Source of the DNA: Rhizobium mesoamericanum STM3625
GTDB lineage: Bacteria > Pseudomonadota > Alphaproteobacteria > Rhizobiales > Rhizobiaceae
Reading direction: 5' to 3'
Length of the DNA stretch: 64,000 nucleotides
NCBI RefSeq assembly: GCF_000312665.1
Contig: NZ_HF536773.1
Span: 1,049,468 to 1,113,467, forward strand
Shown: positions 53,976 through 63,069 of the stretch, piece after piece
How positions within the stretch are numbered: the first letter of the stretch is position 1
Layout of the letters: each line of letters begins with the position of its first letter
Notes under the pieces: generated by a model
What the model saw: the letters and a program-made list of their open reading frames with translations, nothing else
Told to the model about the DNA's origin: nothing
Database searches by the model: none
Made by a program: the position numbers and the translations under genes

Positions 53976-54839
53976 GTGCCTGCTTATTCTCTTGAAGATG
54001 CCGAACGCCGCAAAGCCTGGGGATTTGTCGCCCCGGCTCTCGTCTGGACAATCGTCTTCTTTGTCGCCCCCTTTCTCTTCATGGCGGCAATGAGCCTCTG
54101 GACGCAACAAGGCGGATCGATCGTTCACGTCTGGAACTTTGGCAACTACATCGCCTTTTTCGAAAAGGATGCTCTTTTCCGCGGACTGACAAACTCGCTG
54201 GAAATTACCGCTATCGTCACCGTCCTCTCGGTCCTTTTTGCCTATCCGCTTGCCTGGATCATTGCCGAGCGGGTGCCACAAAAATACCAGCGAACGACGT
54301 TGATCCTTGCAATCCTGCCGTTCTGGACCTCCTACGTCGTACGGTCCTATTCCTGGCTGCTGGTACTGTCGCGCAATGGCGTGATCAATCAGACATTGAT
54401 CAAAATCGGCGTAATCAGCGAACCGTTGGAACTCGCCAGCAACCGCACGGCAACGGTCATCGGCTTTGTTCATTTCTTCGTCATGCTTTTGACCCTGACA
54501 ATTTATGCCAATCTCGCGCAGCTCTCGCCAAACTATCGCCGCGCGGCAGCCGACCTCGGTGCGAATGCGTTTCAGACGTTCTGGCATGTCGTTCTGCCGC
54601 TGACCATGCCGGGTATCATGACAGGCGCTTTCCTGACCTTCGTGCTTTGCATCGGTGACTACGTCACGCCGCAGATTCTCGGAGGCAACAATGAACTTGT
54701 GCTGCCGCAGATCATCATGCTGCAGCTTGGTCGCCGCGCGGATTTCCCGATGGCTGCAACACTCTCGATCGTCCTGATGCTTGTGGTTACCGCCGCTTAC
54801 GTTGCCTGCGCACGCTGGCTGAAAATCGAGAGAACATAA
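53976..54839 (+). CDS. Polyamine-type ABC permease 1 (PotB-like)
   Basis: 287 residues from GTG 53976, chosen for GGAGG seven bases upstream and because earlier codons lie in the hairpin. Six spans and the EAA loop AAADLGANAFQTFWHVVLPLTMPG. YVTPQILGG is characteristic of the PotB group. It overlaps the next start by one base. Confidence 0.88.
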   Translation: MPAYSLEDAERRKAWGFVAPALVWTIVFFVAPFLFMAAMSLWTQQGGSIVHVWNFGNYIAFFEKDALFRGLTNSLEITAIVTVLSVLFAYPLAWIIAERVPQKYQRTTLILAILPFWTSYVVRSYSWLLVLSRNGVINQTLIKIGVISEPLELASNRTATVIGFVHFFVMLLTLTIYANLAQLSPNYRRAAADLGANAFQTFWHVVLPLTMPGIMTGAFLTFVLCIGDYVTPQILGGNNELVLPQIIMLQLGRRADFPMAATLSIVLMLVVTAAYVACARWLKIERT

Positions 54840-55630
54840 TGACGCGCGACAGGCTCACCAACATTATCTCCGGCATTTACGGCGTCCTGATCTTTGGCTT
54901 CATCTTCCTGCCAGTTATTGTCCTCGTACTATTTTCCTTTCAGGATGGGCGCCTGCCGGTGCCACCGTTCAACGGCTTCTCGTTGCAATGGTACGAGGCC
55001 GTCTTTGCCGATCGCAAGCTGATGTCGGCGCTGCTGCACTCCTTGCTGGTGGCCACATCATCATCTTTCCTTGCCTGCCTTCTCGGATTTCTGGCCGCTT
55101 ATGCGCTTGCGCGCTTCAAGCTGCCGGGATCGATCCTTCTACGTGGCTTGCTTATCGCGCCAATGACCGTCAGTTATCTTATTATTGCGCTCGGGCTTTT
55201 GACGGCCCTCAATGTCGCTGGCATCGGTCTTTCGCTCTGGACCGTCGGCATCGGTCACGTGGTGATCAATTTGCCGCTCTGCTTTGCGATCATCTATTCG
55301 TCGATGGGCGACCACCATATCAACATCGAGCGGGCCGCGCGGGATCTCGGTGCAAGTGACATCAAAGTCATGGCTCTCGTGACCGCGCCTATGCTGCTGC
55401 CGTCGCTTTTTGCCTCCTTCTTTTTGTCCATGACGTTCAGCTGGGACGAATTCATAATCGCATTCTTGCTGTCGCGCTTCGACGTGACGCTCCCCGTCGA
55501 GATCTGGAGCCTGCTTCGTTCCGGTCTCAATCCAAAGACCAATGCCATCGGATCACTGGTATTTCTCGTTTCGGTGACGTTGCTGGTCGTCTTGGAAGTG
55601 TTCCTGTTTGGAAGGACAAAGAAATCATGA
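54839..55630 (+). CDS. Polyamine-type ABC permease 2 (PotC-like)
   Basis: 263 residues and six spans. It has LPVIVLVLFSFQDG, PPFNGFSLQWYEAVF and EAA-type loop ERAARDLGASDIKVMALVTAPMLLP. The stop overlaps the ATPase start (ATGA). Confidence 0.9.
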   Translation: MTRDRLTNIISGIYGVLIFGFIFLPVIVLVLFSFQDGRLPVPPFNGFSLQWYEAVFADRKLMSALLHSLLVATSSSFLACLLGFLAAYALARFKLPGSILLRGLLIAPMTVSYLIIALGLLTALNVAGIGLSLWTVGIGHVVINLPLCFAIIYSSMGDHHINIERAARDLGASDIKVMALVTAPMLLPSLFASFFLSMTFSWDEFIIAFLLSRFDVTLPVEIWSLLRSGLNPKTNAIGSLVFLVSVTLLVVLEVFLFGRTKKS

Positions 55631-56721
55631 CCGCGACGGTTTCCATCGAGAACGCGACGAAGACATTCGGCAACTTCACGGCGCTCGACGATGTTTGCCT
55701 CGAGATAAATGCTGGCGAATTCATCGTTCTGCTCGGGCCGTCCGGCTGTGGCAAGACGACGCTTTTGTCCATCCTTGGAGGCTTCCTTGTGCCGACCAAA
55801 GGGCGGATTGCGATCGGCGGCAAGGAGATGACCAACGTCCCGCCGGCAAAGCGTCCAACAACAACGATGTTTCAGGACTATGCACTCTTCCCACACATGA
55901 AGCTCAAGGACAATGTCGGCTTCGGCCTTAGAATGCGCGGTGTCGGCAAGGCGCAGCGCGAGGAGCGCGCGAAGGCCTTCCTCGACCTTGTCGGCCTCAA
56001 GTCTTCCGCGGACAAGAAGCCACACGAGCTATCGGGTGGTCAGCGCCAGCGCGTGGCACTCGCCCGCGCCCTGGCTGTCGATCCCGACGTGCTTTTGCTC
56101 GACGAACCGCTCGGCGCACTCGACCTCAAGCTTCGCCGGCAGATGCAGGACGAATTGAAGGCGATCCAAAAACGCGTCGGCACAACTTTCATTCACGTCA
56201 CCCATGATCAGGAAGAGGCAATGGCCATCGGCGACCGGATCGTCGTCATGAACCAGGGCAAGATCGAAGACTTTGGACCACCTTCTGAAATTTACATGCG
56301 CCCGCGCTCGCTTTTTGCAGCTGGCTTCATGGGTGAAGTGAACTTCGTTCCTGGCACGATCAGCGATGTTGATAGCAGCCACGCCATCGTCGAAACGCGG
56401 CTGGGCAAGGTCTCGTTGCCGAAAGCCTGTTTCACAGCGGGCACGCCGTCCGCCGGCCAGCCGACGACACTTTGCATCAGGCCGGAACATTTCCGCCGGG
56501 CTGGCGAAGGGGATGTCGCTGTCACAGCGCTCGGCCAGGCCACCGTTGCCAGCAGCGCCTTCTTCGGCACGCACTATCGGTGCCATCTGGCGCCCGCCAG
56601 CGCTCCGGAAACGAGCATCATCGCACACATGCCGCAATCGGCGGCCGTGATGGAGGGCCAGGCAGTCAACATTGCCGTCAATGTTGGCGATATCGTAGCC
56701 TTGCCGTCGAAACAGGCATAG
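55627..56721 (+). CDS. Polyamine-type ABC ATPase (PotA-like)
   Basis: 364 residues. Walker A GPSGCGKTT, Q-loop FQDYALFP, signature LSGGQRQR, Walker B VLLLDEPLGALD and switch THDQEEA, followed by a C-terminal TOBE regulatory domain (TLCIRPEHFRR). Complete and probably active. Confidence 0.93.
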   Translation: MTATVSIENATKTFGNFTALDDVCLEINAGEFIVLLGPSGCGKTTLLSILGGFLVPTKGRIAIGGKEMTNVPPAKRPTTTMFQDYALFPHMKLKDNVGFGLRMRGVGKAQREERAKAFLDLVGLKSSADKKPHELSGGQRQRVALARALAVDPDVLLLDEPLGALDLKLRRQMQDELKAIQKRVGTTFIHVTHDQEEAMAIGDRIVVMNQGKIEDFGPPSEIYMRPRSLFAAGFMGEVNFVPGTISDVDSSHAIVETRLGKVSLPKACFTAGTPSAGQPTTLCIRPEHFRRAGEGDVAVTALGQATVASSAFFGTHYRCHLAPASAPETSIIAHMPQSAAVMEGQAVNIAVNVGDIVALPSKQA

Positions 56722-56730
56722 GCTGAGACG

Positions 56731-57465
56731 ATGCAGCGTGTCGACCCGGACAAATGGTACCAAGTGAAACGGCTGGCGGATGACGTCACCCTCATTTCTG
56801 AGCCGTTCATCCAGGAATTTTACCGATGCAACATCTGGCACGTGCGCGGGCGCGATCGCGACATGCTTGTCGACAGCGGCATGGGCGTTGTTTCGTTGCG
56901 CGAATGGGTACCGCTTGTCACTGAGCGCGATCTGATCGCAGTCGCAAGTCACACCCATTTCGACCATATTGGTTGCCATCACGAGTTCGAATGCCGGGCG
57001 GTCCATTCAGCCGAATCCGATCTGCTTGCCAATCCGACGCGGGCGAACACGCTTGCCGACCCCTACGTCACCGATGACATCTTCGAGGCGCTACCGCCCG
57101 AGCCTTATTGCTCGAAATGCTACGGCGTGAAGAAGGCACCGGCCACGCGTATCCTGGAGGACGGTGACGTTATCGATCTCGGTGACCGTACCTTCGAGGT
57201 GATCCATACGCCCGGCCACTCGCCTGGCGGTATTGCTCTTTGGGAAGCAAGGACGGAAACGCTCATTTCTGGTGATCTTCTCTATGATGGACCACTGATT
57301 GAAGACGCTTATCATTCCAACGAGGACGATTACCTCGCCTCGATGGAGCGCCTTTTGACCATTCCGGCCCGCGTCGTGCATGGCGGGCATTTTCCAAGCT
57401 TCTCTGGCGAGCGATACCGCCAGTTGATCACGGACTGGCTGGACAAAAAACACAAGAAAATCTGA
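56731..57465 (+). CDS. Metallo-beta-lactamase-fold hydrolase
   Basis: 244 residues. HTHFDHIG (74-81) gives the first metal ligands, TPGHSPGG another His, SGDLLYDGP the bridging Asp, and VHGGHFPS the last His. The fold covers thioesterases, lactonases and amidases; its job here is unknown. It is 9 bases from the ATPase gene and 13 from the dehydrogenase gene, so in one operon. Confidence 0.88.
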   Translation: MQRVDPDKWYQVKRLADDVTLISEPFIQEFYRCNIWHVRGRDRDMLVDSGMGVVSLREWVPLVTERDLIAVASHTHFDHIGCHHEFECRAVHSAESDLLANPTRANTLADPYVTDDIFEALPPEPYCSKCYGVKKAPATRILEDGDVIDLGDRTFEVIHTPGHSPGGIALWEARTETLISGDLLYDGPLIEDAYHSNEDDYLASMERLLTIPARVVHGGHFPSFSGERYRQLITDWLDKKHKKI

Positions 57466-57478
57466 CGGGAGTAACAGC

Positions 57479-58912
57479 ATGCTCGACAAACGCAAATTCT
57501 ATATCGATGGCGAATGGGTCGCGCCGCTGGTGGCAAACGACCTTGAGGTCATCAATCCGGCGACCGAACAGCCGGTTGCGGTTATTTCGATGGGTACGGC
57601 CGCCGACATCGACCGTGCGGTTGCGGCTGCCAAGAAGGCTTTTGCGACCTACAGCCGCACAAGCGTCGAGGAGCGCCTGGCGCTCCTCGAAAGACTGCTC
57701 GAGATTTACAAACGCCGCTACGAAGAGATGGCACAGACGATCACGCTCGAGCTCGGTGCACCGATCACCATGAGCCGCGAACAACAGGCCGACGTTGGCG
57801 TCGGTCACCTCAAGGGCTTCATCGATGCACTGAAATGGCTGAAGATGCGCGACACACTGCCGAACGGCGACGTCCTTCTGCGTGAGGCAATCGGCGTCTG
57901 TGGGCTCATAACCCCGTGGAACTGGCCGATCAACCAGATTGCGCTGAAAGTGGTTCCGGCGCTGGCAACAGGCTCGACCTGTGTACTGAAGCCTTCCGAA
58001 TTCACACCGCTCAACGCCCTGCTCTATGCGGAAATGGTGCATGAGGCGGGCTTCCCTGCCGGCACCTTCAACCTTGTGACCGGCGACGGTGTCAATGTCG
58101 GAGCCGCGCTGTCGAGGCATAGGGATGTCGATATGATGTCCTTCACCGGCTCGACCCGTGCGGGCATTGCCGTCAGCAAGGATGCGGCGGACACGGTCAA
58201 GCGCGTGACGCTGGAACTCGGCGGCAAGTCGCCCAACCTCGTATTCGAGGATGCCGATCTGGAGGATCGCGTAACGGCAAGCGTGCTTGAATGTTTCAAC
58301 AATTCGGGGCAGTCCTGCGATGCGCCGACCCGCCTCATCGTGCAGAGTTCGGTCTACGATAAGGCCGTCGAAATTGCCGAGCGCGTAGGCCGCGAAGCAA
58401 AGGTTGGCCATCCGGCAGAAGAAGGTGGCCACATCGGCCCGCTTGTCAGCGACATCCAATTCGGCCGCGTGCAGGCATTGATTGACGCCGGTATTGCCGA
58501 AGGCGCGCGCGTTCTCGTCGGCGGAGCCGGCAAGCCGGAGGGCTTTGAGACCGGATATTTCGTCAAGCCGACGATTTTCGCCGACGTCAACAATGACATG
58601 CGGATCGCTCGAGAGGAAGTATTCGGGCCAGTGCTGGCCATCATGAGGTTTGACACCGAGGAGGAGGCGATCGCGATCGCCAACGATACGAACTATGGAC
58701 TGGCTGCCTATGTCCAGACGGGTGACCCGGATCGCGCCGAGCGCGTCGCGACAAGGCTGCGGGCCGGAATGGTTCACATCAACGGTGCGCCGCATCGCTA
58801 TGGAAGTCCCTTCGGCGGCTATAAGCAATCCGGCAACGGACGGGAAGGTGGAGTGTTCGGGCTGGAGGATTTTCTTGAGGTCAAGACCCTTCATCGACCT
58901 GATGCAGCGTGA
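57479..58912 (+). CDS. NAD(P)-dependent aldehyde dehydrogenase
   Basis: 477 residues. PWNWPINQ, FTGSTRAG, catalytic Glu in TLELGGK, catalytic Cys in GQSCDAP, and GPVLAIMRFDTEEEA with the terminal GGYKQSGNGRE are all present. It would oxidise an aldehyde such as 4-aminobutanal or guanidinobutanal produced from the imported amine. Confidence 0.93.
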   Translation: MLDKRKFYIDGEWVAPLVANDLEVINPATEQPVAVISMGTAADIDRAVAAAKKAFATYSRTSVEERLALLERLLEIYKRRYEEMAQTITLELGAPITMSREQQADVGVGHLKGFIDALKWLKMRDTLPNGDVLLREAIGVCGLITPWNWPINQIALKVVPALATGSTCVLKPSEFTPLNALLYAEMVHEAGFPAGTFNLVTGDGVNVGAALSRHRDVDMMSFTGSTRAGIAVSKDAADTVKRVTLELGGKSPNLVFEDADLEDRVTASVLECFNNSGQSCDAPTRLIVQSSVYDKAVEIAERVGREAKVGHPAEEGGHIGPLVSDIQFGRVQALIDAGIAEGARVLVGGAGKPEGFETGYFVKPTIFADVNNDMRIAREEVFGPVLAIMRFDTEEEAIAIANDTNYGLAAYVQTGDPDRAERVATRLRAGMVHINGAPHRYGSPFGGYKQSGNGREGGVFGLEDFLEVKTLHRPDAA

Positions 58913-59138
58913 TCGAAACATGCCCCTGATGATGTCAAGTTGACCTGAGAAAGGGCTTCTAACCGCGAACGAAAAACTGCCAGGTCACCATATTGGTGAA
59001 CTGAGAAAGCTGTTCGGCAGCACACGACACAAAAGGTCGTCGTGTCCGCCGCGATGCGATTGCGACAAGTGGACTTTGCCTGGTTCAGTCGACACTCTCG
59101 CGAGAGCGGCCGCAAACAAAATGGCGGCCACTCCTGAC

Positions 59139-60176
59139 CTATGCCTTTAACGAAAAGGCATCGCTCTCGCCGGGCGCGAGCTCGAGAGGCCAAATCGTGT
59201 TGCGGGCACCCTTCGGGTAGTGTTCGGCATAGGCGGGCATCGTCGCAAGCAAGGTTTCAGCGAGCTCGACGCCGAGATCGCGCAGCGACATGCGGAAGCA
59301 GGTAAGCGATGGCTGCAGGAATTTGCCGCGCGGTTCTTCGCGAAAACCGATGACCGCAAGGTCGCGCCCGGGAACGATGCCCGCTTCGTTCAGACGCCGG
59401 TAAAGGCCGATCGCCATGAGCTCGTATATGAGTATGATTGCGGTCGGCTTGCGGTCGAGCCGCAGCATCTCGTGACCGGCCTGATAGCCGCCCTGCTCGC
59501 TCGATTTGACGCGGATTACCAGCGACGGATCGTAGGCGATGCCATGTCGTTCAAGCGACTGGCGATAGGCATCAACGAAAATATAGCCGAGGTTGATGTC
59601 GTTGGACGGCGCTGCGACGGCGATCCGGCGATGCCCCTTCGACACCAAGCGATCAACAGCGCACGCGGCAACACCCTCGAAATCAAGGTCGATCCAGGTG
59701 TGGTTGCCGCCGGATGTGCTGCGCCCGAGCGCGACGAAGGGAATCTTGGCCTTGACGAGAAGATCGATGCGCTTGTCGACGCGCTGTGTGGCCGAAATGA
59801 TCATTGCGTCGACGATGCGCCGCGCGACCATCCGCTTCAGATATTCGTACGGGTCTTCATCGTTGGGGCACGGCAGCATGAGCAGGTCAAGCTTATGACG
59901 CGACAGGACGCTCTGCAGGCCGCCGGTAACGCCGAGGAAGAAGTTATCACTGTTTTCGACCGTTTCCTTGCTGGATTCAATCATCAGGCCGATGACGTTT
60001 GTCGTGCCTTGGCGCAGGCTCCGTCCCGACTGGTTCGCCACGTAGCCCAGCTCTTCGGCGGCCGCGAGCACGCGCTTGCGCGTTTCCTCGTTGACATCGG
60101 GCCGGCCATTCAGCGCACGCGAAACCGTCCCGATCGAAATGTCGAGATGCTTTGCGAGTTGGCGAATTCCCCTCAT
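59139..60176 (-). CDS. LacI-family transcription regulator
   Basis: 345 residues from ATG 60176; a TTG three codons upstream has better spacing to GGAGGA and is an alternative. DNA-binding start MRGIRQLAKHLDISIGTVSRALNGRPDV, hinge YVANQSGRSLRQG, then a periplasmic-binding-like sugar domain. Convergent with the dehydrogenase operon. The palindrome AAACGTTT at 60230-60237 may be its own operator. Confidence 0.92.
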   Translation of the reverse strand: MRGIRQLAKHLDISIGTVSRALNGRPDVNEETRKRVLAAAEELGYVANQSGRSLRQGTTNVIGLMIESSKETVENSDNFFLGVTGGLQSVLSRHKLDLLMLPCPNDEDPYEYLKRMVARRIVDAMIISATQRVDKRIDLLVKAKIPFVALGRSTSGGNHTWIDLDFEGVAACAVDRLVSKGHRRIAVAAPSNDINLGYIFVDAYRQSLERHGIAYDPSLVIRVKSSEQGGYQAGHEMLRLDRKPTAIILIYELMAIGLYRRLNEAGIVPGRDLAVIGFREEPRGKFLQPSLTCFRMSLRDLGVELAETLLATMPAYAEHYPKGARNTIWPLELAPGESDAFSLKA

Positions 60177-60229
60177 CTGCGGCAATCTTCCTCCCGATTG
60201 AAAGCCTCGCCTTCCTATCTGCCATACTA

Positions 60230-60237
60230 AAACGTTT
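60230..60237. promoter_or_regulatory. LacI-type operator core
   Basis: AAACGTTT is the common half-site core of LacI/GalR operators and lies 54 bases before the LacI start, suggesting autoregulation. Confidence 0.4.
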
Positions 60238-60279
60238 CCGGAAAGCGCCCTTGATCGCCCGCCGAGTAGCCTCCTGGTT

Positions 60280-60687
60280 TCAAATTGCCATTGAGCCGGA
60301 GGTCGCCAATGCGACCATGGCCACAATGGCACCGGCTGCGGCTCCACTGGATTTGGCCATTGCGTCGGGCAGCCGTGCATGGCGCGACGGCGACAAGAGC
60401 TGCAGTAATTCAGACAGGCCTGCGCCGATCACACAAGCGAGGGCAACCAGTGCTGCGGAGCGTGAATAGCCGAGCACAAAGAAGAACGCCATCGCCGCGA
60501 AAGCCAGGCTCCGATCAAGGTTGACGTAGGTGATCGTCCGCGGCCGCAACCGGATGGGGGCAATCGTCACGAAAAGGATGAATACAAGCAGCGCCCACGC
60601 GATGGCTTGTGCAACGACGATCAGGCTCAACCCGCTCACAATCTGATCAGCCAAGTCGGACATCCTCTTGTCGCTTTTCAGGAACAT
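60280..60687 (-). CDS. VanZ-like membrane protein
   Basis: 135 residues, four spans. The C-terminal GLSELLQLLSPSRHARLPDAMAKSSGAAAG matches the VanZ-like pattern. Such proteins often accompany polysaccharide genes. The start could also be 60663. Confidence 0.7.
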   Translation of the reverse strand: MFLKSDKRMSDLADQIVSGLSLIVVAQAIAWALLVFILFVTIAPIRLRPRTITYVNLDRSLAFAAMAFFFVLGYSRSAALVALACVIGAGLSELLQLLSPSRHARLPDAMAKSSGAAAGAIVAMVALATSGSMAI

Positions 60688-60734
60688 TGCCCAAGGCTTG
60701 GCATATTTTCAACTATGAGATGAAGCAACAAGAT

Positions 60735-61295
60735 TCACGAGTCCAGCGAACCGTTGAAGACTTCCGCATCTCGCAACGCCGGCGCGACGGCGTCCTTTCC
60801 TGAAAGGATGGGCATCGTATCCAGTGGCCAATGAATACTCAGCGTGGGGTCATTCCAGATGATCGCCCGCTCGTTCTCCGGCGAATAGAAGTCAGTGGTC
60901 TTGTAAAGGAACTGCGCTGTTTCGGACAGAACGAGGAAGCCATGCGCGAAACCGGCCGGAATCCAGAGCTGACGTTTGTTGTCAGCGGACAGGATTTCCC
61001 CGACCCATTTGCCAAACGTCGGTGATCCCTTACGAAGATCGACAGCAACGTCAAATACCTCGCCCTCAACGACACGCACCAGCTTTCCCTGCGGTTGTTT
61101 GATCTGGTAGTGCAGGCCTCGCAGCACGCCCCTTGCCGATTTGGAATGATTGTCCTGCACGAAGCTGACATCACGACCGACCACCGCTTTGAACTGCGCT
61201 TGGTTGAAGCTTTCGAAGAAAAAGCCGCGGTCGTCGCCATAGACCGTAGGCTCGATCAGCAATACGTCGACAATTGCCAGCGATTTTGCCTTCAT
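60735..61295 (-). CDS. rmlC: dTDP-4-dehydrorhamnose 3,5-epimerase
   Basis: 186 residues from ATG 61295. Cupin fold with DDRGFFFESFN, FVQDNHSKSARGVLRGLHYQ (catalytic His region), VEGEVFDVAVDLRKGSPTFG and IPAGFAHGF. It is the third step to dTDP-L-rhamnose. The start overlaps the rmlA stop by 4 bases. Confidence 0.95.
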   Translation of the reverse strand: MKAKSLAIVDVLLIEPTVYGDDRGFFFESFNQAQFKAVVGRDVSFVQDNHSKSARGVLRGLHYQIKQPQGKLVRVVEGEVFDVAVDLRKGSPTFGKWVGEILSADNKRQLWIPAGFAHGFLVLSETAQFLYKTTDFYSPENERAIIWNDPTLSIHWPLDTMPILSGKDAVAPALRDAEVFNGSLDS

Positions 61296-62176
61296 TGACT
61301 TGCGGCCTCCGTAATGAGGCGCAGGAGATATTTGCCGTAGCCGCTCTTGGCAAGTGGCGCCGCCAGTTGCTCGAGATGGCGGCTGTCGATCCAGCCATTG
61401 CGGAAGGCAATCTCCTCTGGGCATGAAACCTTCAGGCCTTGGCGATGTTCCAGCGTCGAAATGAACTGGCCGGCGTCGAGGAGAGAGTCATGGGTGCCCG
61501 TGTCCAGCCAGGCATATCCCCGACCCATTATTTCCACGGTCAGGTTACCGTCATTTAGGTAGCGGCTATTAAGGTCGGTGATCTCCAATTCGCCCCTCGC
61601 CGAAGGCCTGAGCTGCTTGGCAAACTCAACTGCCCGCTCGTCGTAGAAATAAAGCCCGGTCACGGCAAAGTTCGATTTGGGTTGAGACGGTTTCTCCTCG
61701 ATTGAGAGGGCCTTGTTTGCGCTGTCGAATTCAACAACGCCATAGCGCTCCGGGTCAAGCACATGATAGGCGAAAACGGTTGCTCCCGTTTCGCGCGACA
61801 TACCGCTTTGCAGCAACAATGGCAGATCGTGCCCATAGAAGATATTGTCGCCGAGCACGAGCGCCGAGGGCGCTCCACGGAGAAAGTCCTCGCCGATGAT
61901 GAACGCCTGGGCAAGACCGTCCGGCGAGGGCTGCACCGCATAGGAAAAACGCACGCCCCACTGGTGGCCGCTGCCAAGCAGAGCTTCGAAGCGCGGCGTA
62001 TCCTGTGGCGTCGAGATCACCAGAATGTCGCGAATACCAGCAAGCATCAGCGTGCTTAGAGGGTAGTAGATCATCGGCTTGTCGAACACGGGCAGCAGCT
62101 GTTTGCTGATCGCCAGTGTCGCCGGATGAAGCCTCGTGCCAGAGCCGCCGGCGAGGATAATGCCTTTTCGAGTCAC
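61292..62176 (-). CDS. rmlA: Glucose-1-phosphate thymidylyltransferase
   Basis: 294 residues. Signature LAGGSGTRLHPATLAISKQLLPVFDKPMIYYPLS, then VLGDNIFYGH and VEFDSANKALSIEEKP. It makes dTDP-glucose from dTTP and glucose-1-phosphate, first step of the rhamnose pathway. Overlaps rmlD by 4 bases. Confidence 0.95.
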   Translation of the reverse strand: MTRKGIILAGGSGTRLHPATLAISKQLLPVFDKPMIYYPLSTLMLAGIRDILVISTPQDTPRFEALLGSGHQWGVRFSYAVQPSPDGLAQAFIIGEDFLRGAPSALVLGDNIFYGHDLPLLLQSGMSRETGATVFAYHVLDPERYGVVEFDSANKALSIEEKPSQPKSNFAVTGLYFYDERAVEFAKQLRPSARGELEITDLNSRYLNDGNLTVEIMGRGYAWLDTGTHDSLLDAGQFISTLEHRQGLKVSCPEEIAFRNGWIDSRHLEQLAAPLAKSGYGKYLLRLITEAASQ

Positions 62177-63069
62177 GACTGCAGCTCCCGTTTTCTAAGT
62201 TGCTGAAGCATTCTTTCCACGTGGACGGTCCAGTCCGGCAACTCCAATCCGAGGCGATCAGCGAGCGCATGACTGTTGAGCACGCAATTGCGTGGCCGCG
62301 CCGCTGGCAGAGGATATTCCTCGGTTGCAATCGGCTCGATGTTCGTGACATCCGCCTGCAAGTCAAAGCCCAGCTCACGGGCACGCCTGACGACGTGGCA
62401 AGCAAGCTCGTACCAGCTGGTTCGGCCTTGTGCCGTCGTGTGATAAATACCATCAGGGAGATGCTCGAGGCGATGCGCGGCTACCGCCAGAGCCGTCACG
62501 TCGGCAATCAGTTCCGCCGATGTTGGGGCGCCAAACTGATCGGCCACGACGCGCAGGTTAGGACGCTCCCGGGCCAGGCGCAGGATGGTGTTGATGAAAT
62601 TGGCGCCTTCTGCGGAGAAGACCCAGCTCGTTCGCATGAGGATGAACTTGCATCCGGACGTCTGAACCGCCCGTTCACCCGCCCGCTTTGATCGGCCATA
62701 GACACTCAACGGGTTCGCCTCGTCGGTTTCCACGTAGGGATCCTGCTTCCGGCCGTCGAACACGTAATCCGTCGAATAGTGAACAAGGGTCGCCCCGTGC
62801 GCCTGTGCAAAGCTGGCAATGGTTGCGACGGCATCGGCGTTGATACGAAAAGCCCGGTCGGATTCGGTTTCCGCCAGGTCGACCTTCGTCCAAGCCGCCG
62901 CGTTGACGATGAGATCTGGAGCGTGGGCTTCCAGAGTTGCGGCAATTTTATCAGTTGATTCGAGGTCCAGGCCGTCCCGCCCGAGTGCTGTGACCGTGCC
63001 GAGGGGAAGCAACGTGCGCTGGAGTTCGAAGCCGAGCTGGCCGGTCTTGCCAAGGAGCAGGATGTTCAT
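62173..63069 (-). CDS. rmlD: dTDP-4-dehydrorhamnose reductase
   Basis: 298 residues from ATG 63069. GKTGQLG cofactor loop, NAAAWTKVDLAE, STDYVFDG, YGRSKRAGE catalytic motif. Final step giving dTDP-L-rhamnose. Overlaps rmlB by 4 bases. Confidence 0.95.
   Translation of the reverse strand: MNILLLGKTGQLGFELQRTLLPLGTVTALGRDGLDLESTDKIAATLEAHAPDLIVNAAAWTKVDLAETESDRAFRINADAVATIASFAQAHGATLVHYSTDYVFDGRKQDPYVETDEANPLSVYGRSKRAGERAVQTSGCKFILMRTSWVFSAEGANFINTILRLARERPNLRVVADQFGAPTSAELIADVTALAVAAHRLEHLPDGIYHTTAQGRTSWYELACHVVRRARELGFDLQADVTNIEPIATEEYPLPAARPRNCVLNSHALADRLGLELPDWTVHVERMLQQLRKRELQS

Noticed and set aside
53817..54587. Minus-strand frame opposite the PotB-like permease
   Set aside because: Shadow of a membrane-protein gene; no family features.
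57428..58921. Long minus-strand frame (497 codons) opposite the aldehyde dehydrogenase
   Set aside because: The plus strand has a complete aldehyde dehydrogenase; the antisense frame is His/Arg-rich and featureless.
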